Source: Pueribacillus sp041725775
Lineage (GTDB): Bacteria > Bacillota > Bacilli > Bacillales > UBA6769
DNA length: 13,403 bases
Direction: 5' to 3'
Assembly: GCF_041725775.1 (NCBI RefSeq)
Contig: NZ_JBEUEL010000048.1
Location: forward strand, 1 to 13,403
This document shows positions 1 through 5,697 of this stretch, one piece after another. The position numbers and the translations under genes were made by a program. Positions within the stretch are counted from its first letter, which is position 1; every line of letters begins with the position of its first letter. The notes under the pieces were generated by a model. That model was not told where the DNA came from. It ran no database searches and worked only from the letters and a program-made list of their open reading frames with translations.

Positions 1-166
1 TTTTCGCTTGGCGTTTTGTTTAGTTTTCAAAGAACGAAGCGATGACTTAAATGATCATCTTTGGTGCCTTGCCCCGAGAAAGCTTACTTCGTTTATAAGC
101 TTGTAGACGCAAAGGTAAATCAGCTACTTAGTAGCCTTTTTCTTCCACGCCACTCCAAATGGCGAC
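1..166 (-). other. Leader of an rRNA operon (5' of 16S rRNA, outside window)
   Basis: Read on the minus strand, the end of the window gives CGTTCTTTGAAAACT followed by AAACAAAACGCC. This is the boxA-like antitermination leader usually found just upstream of 16S rRNA in Bacillaceae (complement at 22-36). Two hairpins lie in the leader: AAGCTTA/TAAGCTT around 79-101 and GCTAC/GTAGC at 122-134. The 16S gene itself must start beyond base 1, so this is the upstream part only. In B. subtilis the rrnD operon also sits beside perR/ygzB and points away from them, which fits. What I see is the leader motif and promoters; the rRNA gene is inferred. Confidence 0.75.
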
Positions 167-172
167 TCTTTA

Positions 173-202
173 ATCATAACATGTTCAGGTTACATCTGTC
201 AA
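173..202 (-). promoter_or_regulatory. rRNA operon promoter P2 (proximal)
   Basis: On the minus strand TTGACA (197-202) and TATGAT (173-178) are separated by 18 bases. A start on the G at 166 or 168 is likely, within AAAGAGTCGCC. B. subtilis rRNA promoters characteristically initiate with GTP, so the G fits growth-rate control. Tandem sigma-A promoters are usual for rRNA operons. Confidence 0.7.
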
Positions 203-260
203 CAATTAATCTTATTTCTATGTTGTCAACGATGTTCGCTTTCTTACGGCGACATTTTCT

Positions 261-289
261 ACTATAACACGGAGCTCCATAAGCGTCAA
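261..289 (-). promoter_or_regulatory. rRNA operon promoter P1 (distal)
   Basis: On the minus strand TTGACG (284-289) and TATAGT (261-266) have an ideal 17-base spacer. The likely start is the G at 253, in the sequence GTCGCC, which is the same hexamer found at the start of P2. A further TTGACA hexamer at 224-229 has no good -10 partner and is not called. Confidence 0.75.
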
Positions 290-457
290 CCTATTTTTCG
301 CTTTTTGTTTTCAATTCACGAATCATAAAAATTTCATTACCTATATAATAGCCCAATTAAAAAGAATAATTTTTGTTGCAGAACGTTCATTTTAAAATTG
401 TAGCGTATTGAACGACTTCATACATATGTATTTGTTTTTAATACGATTTCAAAATTA

Positions 458-466
458 TGCTATACT
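458..466 (+). promoter_or_regulatory. Probable extended -10 promoter of ygzB
   Basis: TGCTATACT is an extended -10 element (TGnTATACT) about 50 bases upstream of the ygzB start. No good -35 hexamer lies at the right distance, which is tolerable for extended -10 promoters. The rest of 300-457 is A+T-rich and shows nothing that I can name, apart from a 12-base palindrome ATACATATGTAT near 419-430. Confidence 0.45.
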
Positions 467-517
467 TAGAACGTACAAATCATCGTTTGATTCGGAAAAG
501 CTTTAGGAGGCAGATTT

Positions 518-883
518 GTGGCTATTAAATATTCGAACAAAATTAACAAGATAAGAACATTTGCATTATCGCTTATTTTTATAGGTATCGCTATTATGTA
601 CATTGGCATCTTCTTTCGGACGTCAATGCTTGTTATGTCGTTTTTCATGATCGTTGGGTTTCTAGCAGTATTATCGAGTGCACTTGTTTACGGTTGGATT
701 GGGATGTTATCGACAAAAGCGGTCCAAGTAACGTGTCCTTCGTGTAATAAAGTTACCAAAATGCTCGGACGCGTAGATGCTTGTATGTACTGCAAAGAAC
801 CGCTTACGCTCGATCCTGAATTAGAAGGAAAAGAGTTTGACGAAAAATACAATCGTAAAAAAGGATTCATGCAAAAAAGCTGA
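518..883 (+). CDS. ygzB: YgzB family (UPF0295) small membrane protein
   Basis: A 121-residue protein starting at GTG 518, preceded by AGGAGG at 505-510 with a 7-base gap. Residues roughly 20-40 and 45-65 form two hydrophobic membrane segments. The cytosolic tail that follows holds a CPSC...CMYC pair of Cys motifs (about residues 72-92), a likely zinc ribbon. The size and this architecture match the B. subtilis YgzB/UPF0295 family (about 117 residues), and the position next to perR is the same as in B. subtilis. The function is unknown; a membrane protein with a metal-binding tail beside a peroxide regulator is suggestive, but nothing in the sequence shows a role in oxidative stress. It is convergent with perR, and its stop lies inside the shared terminator. 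Confidence 0.88.
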   Translation: MAIKYSNKINKIRTFALSLIFIGIAIMYIGIFFRTSMLVMSFFMIVGFLAVLSSALVYGWIGMLSTKAVQVTCPSCNKVTKMLGRVDACMYCKEPLTLDPELEGKEFDEKYNRKKGFMQKS

Positions 884-909
884 GGACTTTTTATCGTCAC
901 TCAGCTTTT
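875..909. terminator. Bidirectional terminator between ygzB and perR
   Basis: AAAAGCTGAG (875-884) pairs with CTCAGCTTTT (900-909), a 10-bp stem with a 15-base loop, flanked by A and T tracts. It ends the converging ygzB and perR transcripts; the ygzB stop codon is inside the left arm. Confidence 0.7.
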
Positions 910-918
910 GTCACTCTC

Positions 919-1359
919 TTAATGCTTTGAAGCGCTTTGACAGTCGGGACAAATCCCATATACTTCCATGCGATGTTTTCCCACTTTAAATCCTGTCACA
1001 TATTCTGCGACGGATTCAACTTCGTCTAATCCAGGGTAATGAAAATCTCTAATGTCGCCACACTTTTCACAAATAATGTGGTAATGATCTGTCGTAACAT
1101 AATCAAAACGACTCGATGAATCACCATATGTCATTTCATTAACAAGTCCTACTTCTTTAAAAACGCGCAAATTATTATATACTGTTGCAACACTCATATT
1201 AGGAAATTTACCCTCTAATGCTTTATATATTTCATCAGCAGTAGGATGAGACATTGATTTAATGAGATATTCCAAAATCGCATGACGTTGCGGTGTAATC
1301 CGAACTCCTGAACTTTTCAGTTTGTCAACCGCTTCATTTAGATCTGATGACATCGTCAT
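919..1359 (-). CDS. perR: Peroxide-responsive repressor PerR (Fur family)
   Basis: A 146-residue Fur-family regulator that senses H2O2 by metal-catalysed histidine oxidation and represses peroxide-defence genes. The N-terminal winged helix contains GVRITPQRHAILEYL and the recognition segment FPNMSVATVYNNLRVF. The regulatory-site ligands known from B. subtilis PerR are all present one position later: H38, D86, H92, H94 and D105. The structural zinc site is C97/C100 and C137/C140. PerR rather than Fur or Zur is supported by the near-identical DNA-binding core, the Asp at position 105, and the gene neighbourhood. The ATG at 1359 has AAGGAG six bases upstream; the in-frame ATG two codons later is an alternative. 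A good Per box lies upstream, so autoregulation is likely. Confidence 0.97.
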   Translation of the reverse strand: MTMSSDLNEAVDKLKSSGVRITPQRHAILEYLIKSMSHPTADEIYKALEGKFPNMSVATVYNNLRVFKEVGLVNEMTYGDSSSRFDYVTTDHYHIICEKCGDIRDFHYPGLDEVESVAEYVTGFKVGKHRMEVYGICPDCQSASKH

Positions 1360-1393
1360 GCACCTCTCCTTCTTCTATAGATACATTCTCTTA

Positions 1394-1408
1394 TTATAAT
1401 GTTTATAA
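1394..1408. promoter_or_regulatory. Per box upstream of perR
   Basis: TTATAAT-G-TTTATAA matches the B. subtilis Per-box consensus TTATAATnATTATAA at every specified position but one. It lies 35 bases upstream of the perR start. On the minus strand it overlaps a TATAAT hexamer (1393-1398), so bound PerR would block its own promoter. No convincing -35 accompanies that hexamer. Confidence 0.75.
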
Positions 1409-1744
1409 TTAGTTTACCTTTTTTAAAAGGCAATTGCAATCATTGCATTTTGAAACTATCTTAAATCTCTCCTAGTATTATTAATTAATATCCCCTGGAT
1501 CATAAAACGTTACAATATCATCATAAAAAAATACACGGACCAAAAGCCCGCGCTAACATTCCGTTTGAGGTATAATCATTACGATATTGTATGCGGGTAT
1601 AAAAATTTCCGTATAGACTGTAGCCTTTCATTTTTACATCAAAAATGATAATTACAATGCTCTTATCTAATATGTTAAAATTCAAATTCAACATGTTAAT
1701 GTAGAACTACATGCGGTTACGAATATAACAAGGAGGCAAAACTC
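1409..1744. other. Gene-free stretch between perR and gsaB
   Basis: About 336 bases with no plausible gene. B. subtilis has ygaF (a peroxiredoxin-like gene) at this position; I find no remnant of it. A TATAAT at 1571-1576 and a TATAAA at 1598-1603 lack good -35 partners, so the gsaB promoter cannot be fixed. TGATAATTACAAT near 1646-1658 resembles a degenerate Fur/PerR site, but half of it matches poorly. A short palindrome ATGTAG-AA-CTACAT lies at 1699-1712. The gsaB ribosome binding site AAGGAGG is at 1730-1736. Confidence 0.5.
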
Positions 1745-3034
1745 ATGCTAAATAGAACAAATTCACAACGATTACATGAAGAAGCACTACAACATATTGT
1801 TGGGGGTGTAAATAGCCCATCCCGATCATATCAAGCAGTCAATGGCGGTGCCCCTACATATGTGAAACGAGCGCAAGGTGCTTACTTTTGGGATGTTGAT
1901 GGAAATGAATATATTGATTATTTAGCTGCTTATGGACCGATCATTACTGGGCATGCTCATCCGAAAATTACTGCAGCGATTCAGCATCAAGCAGAAAAAG
2001 GTGTCTTATACGGAACACCGACGGAATTAGAAAATGAATTTGCGATTACTTTAAAAAATGCAATACCTTCATTAGAAAAAATTCGTTTCACTAACTCAGG
2101 AACAGAAGCAGTGATGACGACCATTCGAGTTGCTAGAGCATACACGAAACGAAATAAAATTATTAAATTTTCTGGTTGTTATCACGGTCATTCCGATCTT
2201 GTACTCGTTGCAGCTGGTTCTGGCCCCTCAACACTTGGTACACCAGATTCAGCTGGAGTTCCAAAATCAATTGCCGAAGATGTCATTACTGTACCTTTCA
2301 ATAATCTTGATGCGCTCAAGGAGGCTCTATCACGTTGGGGCGATGAAGTTGCAGCTGTTCTCGTCGAACCAATCGTCGGCAATTTCGGTATCGTATTGCC
2401 AAAAGAAGGTTTTCTTGAAGGAATTAATGAACTTGCTCATCAGTATGGAGCACTTGTCATATACGATGAAGTCATTACCGGCTTTCGTTTTACATACGGA
2501 AGCGCCCAACAAATTGTCGGGGTCGAACCAGACATTACAGCACTTGGAAAAATCATTGGGGGTGGACTACCGATCGGAGCATACGGAGGTAAAAAAGAAA
2601 TTATGGAACAAGTCGCGCCGCTTGGGCCAGCGTACCAAGCAGGAACGATGGCAGGAAATCCATTATCAATGGCCGCTGGTCTAGCTTGTTTGGACATTTT
2701 AAAAGATCAATCTGTTTATGAACGAATGAACAACCTTGGGAAAAAACTTGAAGACGGTTTGCGTGCACTAGCGACCAAATATAACATCCAAATCACAATT
2801 AATCGTCTGAAAGGTGCGCTTGCAGTCTTCTTCACTGATATCGATGTTACAAATTATGCAGAAGCTGAAAAAAGCGACAGTGAAAAGTTTGCCACTTTTT
2901 TTAAGCTTATGTTAAGTCAAGGAATTAACCTTGCTCCATCAAAGTACGAAGCATGGTTTTTAACAACAGAACATACAGATAAAGAGATTGATAAAACGTT
3001 AGAAGCTGCTGAATTTTCTTTTCGCTCAATGTGA
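1745..3034 (+). CDS. gsaB: Glutamate-1-semialdehyde 2,1-aminomutase
   Basis: A 429-residue class-III PLP-dependent aminotransferase that isomerises glutamate-1-semialdehyde to 5-aminolevulinate, the C5-pathway entry to heme. Visible signatures are GGVNSPSR near the N-terminus, NSGTEA at 117-122, SGCYHGHSD at 143-151, YDEVITGFR at 240-248 with PLP-contacting D241, and ALGKIIGGGLPIGAYGG with the Schiff-base lysine K269. The full family length is present. B. subtilis has two such enzymes: HemL in the hem operon and GsaB beside perR. The perR-ygaE context makes this the GsaB copy; I cannot tell from this window whether a second hemL exists. The start ATG has an AAGGAGG site 8 bases upstream. PerR controls the hemA operon in B. 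subtilis, so the perR linkage makes metabolic sense, but no clear Per box is visible at this gene. Confidence 0.95.
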   Translation: MLNRTNSQRLHEEALQHIVGGVNSPSRSYQAVNGGAPTYVKRAQGAYFWDVDGNEYIDYLAAYGPIITGHAHPKITAAIQHQAEKGVLYGTPTELENEFAITLKNAIPSLEKIRFTNSGTEAVMTTIRVARAYTKRNKIIKFSGCYHGHSDLVLVAAGSGPSTLGTPDSAGVPKSIAEDVITVPFNNLDALKEALSRWGDEVAAVLVEPIVGNFGIVLPKEGFLEGINELAHQYGALVIYDEVITGFRFTYGSAQQIVGVEPDITALGKIIGGGLPIGAYGGKKEIMEQVAPLGPAYQAGTMAGNPLSMAAGLACLDILKDQSVYERMNNLGKKLEDGLRALATKYNIQITINRLKGALAVFFTDIDVTNYAEAEKSDSEKFATFFKLMLSQGINLAPSKYEAWFLTTEHTDKEIDKTLEAAEFSFRSM

Positions 3035-3043
3035 TGCTTTTTC

Positions 3044-3072
3044 TTGCCATTTTGTGTAAATGAAAGTATAGT
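3044..3072 (+). promoter_or_regulatory. Sigma-A promoter of ygaE
   Basis: TTGCCA (3044-3049) and TATAGT (3067-3072) with an exact 17-base spacer lie just after the gsaB stop. ygaE can therefore be transcribed independently of gsaB. Confidence 0.55.
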
Positions 3073-3119
3073 ACAAATCGATAATATAAATTTATATGAA
3101 AGGAACCATCATTTAACGA

Positions 3120-4190
3120 ATGAAATTTGGGGCCCGTATTTTTAAAACTGGTATCGCCGTTACACTCTCGTTATATATTGCTATGCTCCTGAACTTAGAA
3201 CCAGTAACATTTGCCGCTGTTTCTGCAGTTTTTGCTGTTCAGCCGTCTGTTTACCGTTCATTCCAAACGATCCTTGATCAATTTCAAGCGAATATCATTG
3301 GTGCGATTGTTGCGATTGTATTCACACTTGCTTTCGGAAACGAACCATTTGTCATCGGTCTCGGAGCTATTTTAATTATTGCAATTAGTATTAAGTTGAA
3401 AATGGAAAAAACGATTCCACTTGCTGTCGTAACGCTCATTCTCATTATGGAATCATCAACGGACGGAAACTTTTTTCTATTCGCTTTATCACGACTAGGG
3501 ATCATTATGATCGGTGTTTTAAGTTCTTTCGTCGTCAATTTACTATTTTTGCCTCCGAAGCATGAGACGAAACTATTCCAAAAAATTATAACGAACACGG
3601 AATACGTAACACAATGGTTGAGATTAATTATCCGACATGATGCCGAACACATTGCATTAAAAGATGATATTCAAAAATTACGTGAAGAAATGATTGATAC
3701 GAACAATTTCTACAAACTATATAAAGAAGAAAGAGATTATTTTAAAAAAAACGAATATACGAAAGGGCGAAAGCTTGTCGTATTTAGACAAATGATTACA
3801 ACGACCGAAAAAGCGATTGCTGTACTAAAAAACCTTCATTTTCACGAACAAAGCATTTTAGATTTACCGGAAGAAATGAAAGAGCTTCTACGAGAGCAAA
3901 TCGACTATCTAACCCAGTTCCACGATCGCACACTTTTAAAATATAGCGGCAAAGTACGTCACGAACCTTCAGAAGAATTTCTTGAAGAAATCGATAAAGG
4001 CGAAAAAGCTTTAACTGAACAGCTTATCGTTTATAGCGAAAAGAAACGACTTAACCAAGAAGATTGGACAGAACTTTTCCAAACGATCGGTCTGATTATC
4101 GGTTACAAAGACCAACTTAAACACCTTGATTTGCTAATTGATAGTTTGTATACGTATCACCCGGAAGAAACATCACAAATCGATAAATAG
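3120..4190 (+). CDS. ygaE: YgaE-like membrane protein (aromatic acid exporter family)
   Basis: A 356-residue protein with an N-terminal membrane half and a charged, helical cytosolic C-terminal half. Hydrophobic segments occur at about residues 9-25, 27-45 (with AAVSAVFAVQPSVYRS), 58-75, 78-93, 98-110 and 120-142. From about residue 150 on, the chain is rich in Glu/Lys with no membrane segment. This organisation, the length and the gsaB linkage match YgaE of B. subtilis (UPF0421), part of the aromatic-acid-exporter/FUSC-like superfamily. A substrate has not been shown. A purine-rich AAAGGAA at 3099-3105 is 14 bases from the ATG, longer than ideal, but no better start is visible. It has its own promoter and a strong terminator. 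Confidence 0.85.
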   Translation: MKFGARIFKTGIAVTLSLYIAMLLNLEPVTFAAVSAVFAVQPSVYRSFQTILDQFQANIIGAIVAIVFTLAFGNEPFVIGLGAILIIAISIKLKMEKTIPLAVVTLILIMESSTDGNFFLFALSRLGIIMIGVLSSFVVNLLFLPPKHETKLFQKIITNTEYVTQWLRLIIRHDAEHIALKDDIQKLREEMIDTNNFYKLYKEERDYFKKNEYTKGRKLVVFRQMITTTEKAIAVLKNLHFHEQSILDLPEEMKELLREQIDYLTQFHDRTLLKYSGKVRHEPSEEFLEEIDKGEKALTEQLIVYSEKKRLNQEDWTELFQTIGLIIGYKDQLKHLDLLIDSLYTYHPEETSQIDK

Positions 4191-4202
4191 AACTAATCCT
4201 TG

Positions 4203-4234
4203 GCCCTCTTAAAATATTAAAAAGGGCTTTTTTT
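4203..4234 (+). terminator. Terminator of ygaE
   Basis: GCCCT (4203-4207) pairs with AGGGC (4223-4227); the arms extend weakly through an A/T-rich loop. A run of seven T follows. Confidence 0.7.
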
Positions 4235-4352
4235 ATTAGTTCTAAGTTAGTTATTAACCTTTCTTTCTCTAACGAATAAAATTGAGATTTTCTATGAAGT
4301 AACGGAATACGAACGTCTCTTTTGTCATTTTTTGCAAAAAACCTTAAACTCT

Positions 4353-4414
4353 ACTTGCGGTAAATACCTATTTTTGATTAAATGCGAGATTTTCTGAACT
4401 TTTTGATATATAAT
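4353..4414 (+). promoter_or_regulatory. comX-comQ promoter with putative ComA-type activator box
   Basis: A 23-base element at 4353-4375 (ACTTGCGGTAAATACC then TATTTTT) recurs with three mismatches upstream of comP. It starts with TTGCGG, the left half of the B. subtilis ComA site TTGCGG-N4-CCGCAA; the right half matches poorly. A TATAAT lies at 4409-4414, 56 bases from the start of the box, and no -35 hexamer resembles consensus. This is the usual layout of an activator-dependent promoter. Binding by the ComA of this cluster is inferred. Confidence 0.6.
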
Positions 4415-4443
4415 AAGGAAAAATATTCTAGGAGGTATATATT

Positions 4444-4617
4444 ATGCATAAAGAACTATGGAATGTTGTTAAAAATCTATCTAACAACAATGAGTCTATC
4501 AATAGTTTTGAGCTCGCTTTGGCAAATCATCAATTATCAGCTGATGTGTTTGAAACAGTGAAAGATCACTACAACAAAAGCGCTGAAATTGAGACAAGAT
4601 TACCTCCATGGATTTAA
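4444..4617 (+). CDS. comX: Candidate ComX pheromone precursor (57 aa)
   Basis: A short gene missed by length cut-offs: ATG at 4444, an ideal AGGAGG at 4430-4435 eight bases upstream, stop TAA at 4615-4617. The 57-residue product is hydrophilic with no signal peptide and ends in ETRLPPWI, with Trp56 as the only Trp near the C-terminus. ComX precursors are 50-75 residues long, and a C-terminal pentapeptide to decapeptide is released after ComQ attaches an isoprenoid to its Trp. That Trp is usually third or fourth from the end; here it is second. The gene overlaps the comQ start by 10 bases. In B. subtilis comX follows comQ; I looked between comQ and comP and found no other candidate. Identification rests on size, the C-terminal Trp and context. 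Divergence is expected, since ComX sequences vary greatly. Confidence 0.72.
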   Translation: MHKELWNVVKNLSNNNESINSFELALANHQLSADVFETVKDHYNKSAEIETRLPPWI

Positions 4618-5555
4618 TGCAACAAAAAACGAATCAGACGAAAGACATACAAAGATTTCTAAAAAGTTACCTTTCGAAAAGTCATTTTGATCAAGAAATG
4701 ATTGATCAAATATTTAACTTATTGCATGCGAAAGGGAAAATTTTTAGCAAACAAGAAAATAGTTTTTCTTGGGGCCAATTTTACTTGCACGTATGCTCAT
4801 TAACTTTTAATGAGCATACGTGCAATCATTCTTTAATAGCCAATGCTGGAGCTATTGAACTCCTCATTTTAGCCACTGATATTATCGATGAGATTGTCGA
4901 TGATGATGACGGTTTTATGAGTACGATGACACTCTCTGAAGCGATTACAATTTCAAACGCTTTGTTAATGGATGCATTTGATCTTCTTCTTGAACACGCA
5001 CCTAACAACACTCATGCTAGATTTTCAACTCTTTTTAAACAGTTAAAAATTGCTTGCAATGGGCAATGGAAAGATTTTAAACTCGTTGTTTCTGAAACAA
5101 TTCCTTCTGAAGAAGATTATTTTCAAGTTATTGAACAAAAATCCGCATCATTAATTCAACTTGTCTGTTCTTTAGCAAATCCGTCTAACCCACAACGCTT
5201 ATCTCGAATCGCAATGAATATCGGGATAGCAGGTCAACTTAAAAACGATGCAAATGATATTTTTATAGACTCTAAAACAGACTTAAATCATAAAAAAGCA
5301 ACATTGCCTGTAATTAAAGCGATAGAATTTAGTTTAGAAAAGGATAACGGTGTATTACTTCATAAATATCACAATTTAACTGAAGGTGATACCGAATTAA
5401 AAGAAGAAATAAGAGATTACATTCGTAAAACGGGAGCACAAGATTATTGCATCATCCTTTCAAAACTATATATAAAAAAAGCAATTGAAGAGCTTTGTGA
5501 AACATTCCCAAATAAACAAACTGAAATAGAAAGAGTACAAGATTATCTCAGTTAA
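4608..5555 (+). CDS. comQ: ComQ-like isoprenyl transferase (pheromone modification)
   Basis: A 315-residue trans-isoprenyl-diphosphate-synthase-fold protein; ComQ prenylates the Trp of ComX and is needed for its export or processing. The first Asp-rich region is ATDIIDEIVDDDDG (residues 90-102), preceded by AGAIELLILA as in ComQ. The second is a weak version, KNDANDIF (212-219), with Asn replacing some Asp; ComQ proteins commonly have degenerate second motifs. KKATLPVI at 229-236 matches the segment after the second motif in the family. The ATG at 4608 lies within the comX Pro-Trp codons; an in-frame ATG at 4617 overlaps the comX stop as TAATG. Neither has a Shine-Dalgarno site, so translation is probably coupled to comX. 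A perfect inverted repeat interrupts residues 60-73. A general isoprenoid synthase is unlikely given the neighbours. Confidence 0.85.
   Translation: MDLMQQKTNQTKDIQRFLKSYLSKSHFDQEMIDQIFNLLHAKGKIFSKQENSFSWGQFYLHVCSLTFNEHTCNHSLIANAGAIELLILATDIIDEIVDDDDGFMSTMTLSEAITISNALLMDAFDLLLEHAPNNTHARFSTLFKQLKIACNGQWKDFKLVVSETIPSEEDYFQVIEQKSASLIQLVCSLANPSNPQRLSRIAMNIGIAGQLKNDANDIFIDSKTDLNHKKATLPVIKAIEFSLEKDNGVLLHKYHNLTEGDTELKEEIRDYIRKTGAQDYCIILSKLYIKKAIEELCETFPNKQTEIERVQDYLS
4785..4825. repeat. Perfect 19-bp inverted repeat with 3-base loop inside comQ
   Basis: TTGCACGTATGCTCATTAA (4785-4803), loop CTT (4804-4806), then its exact reverse complement at 4807-4825. It encodes residues 60-73 of ComQ, in the segment before the first Asp-rich motif. 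No T-run follows, so it is not an intrinsic terminator. The open reading frame continues without disruption. Confidence 0.9.
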
Positions 5556-5593
5556 CAGTTGGAAGCATAGTTTTCTTCCAGCTGTTTCTTTTT
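5554..5593 (+). terminator. Terminator after comQ, before comP
   Basis: AACAGTTGGAAG (5554-5565) pairs with CTTCCAGCTGTT (5575-5586), a 12-bp stem with a single G-U pair and a 9-base loop. TCTTTTT follows. It overlaps the comQ stop codon and separates comXQ from comPA transcription. Confidence 0.78.
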
Positions 5594-5594
5594 C

Positions 5595-5657
5595 ACTTAC
5601 GGAAAATACCTATCTTTACATGCTTTTCACCATAAATTCGCAATAATAGGCTATAAT
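5595..5657 (+). promoter_or_regulatory. comP-comA promoter with second copy of the 23-base box
   Basis: The element at 5595-5617 (ACTTACGGAAAATACC then TATCTTT) matches the comX-upstream box at 20 of 23 positions. The TATAAT at 5652-5657 is 57 bases from the start of the box, against 56 at comX, and again no -35 is evident. Shared sequence and shared spacing argue for a common activator. Confidence 0.6.
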
Positions 5658-5697
5658 GAAAGAAATATTTTTTTATAAACAGCAGAGGTCATTAACG

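Noticed and set aside
378..386. GAACGTTC palindrome upstream of ygzB as a LexA site
   Set aside because: The Bacillus LexA site is CGAAC-N4-GTTCG; the four-base centre is missing here.
1646..1658. TGATAATTACAAT as a Fur or PerR operator of gsaB
   Set aside because: Only one half matches the 7-1-7 consensus; the other half has about four mismatches out of seven.
2130..2684. 184-codon frame inside gsaB on the same strand
   Set aside because: It overlaps conserved aminomutase coding sequence in another frame, with no family likeness and no ribosome binding site; a shadow.
5656..5697. Longer comP reading frame starting at ATG 5656
   Set aside because: This ATG is part of the TATAAT promoter hexamer and has no ribosome binding site; ATG 5698 follows AGAGGT at a proper distance.
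5556..5697. Search for a comX in the usual place between comQ and comP
   Set aside because: The interval holds a terminator, the 23-base box and a promoter, but no short frame with a ribosome binding site and C-terminal Trp.
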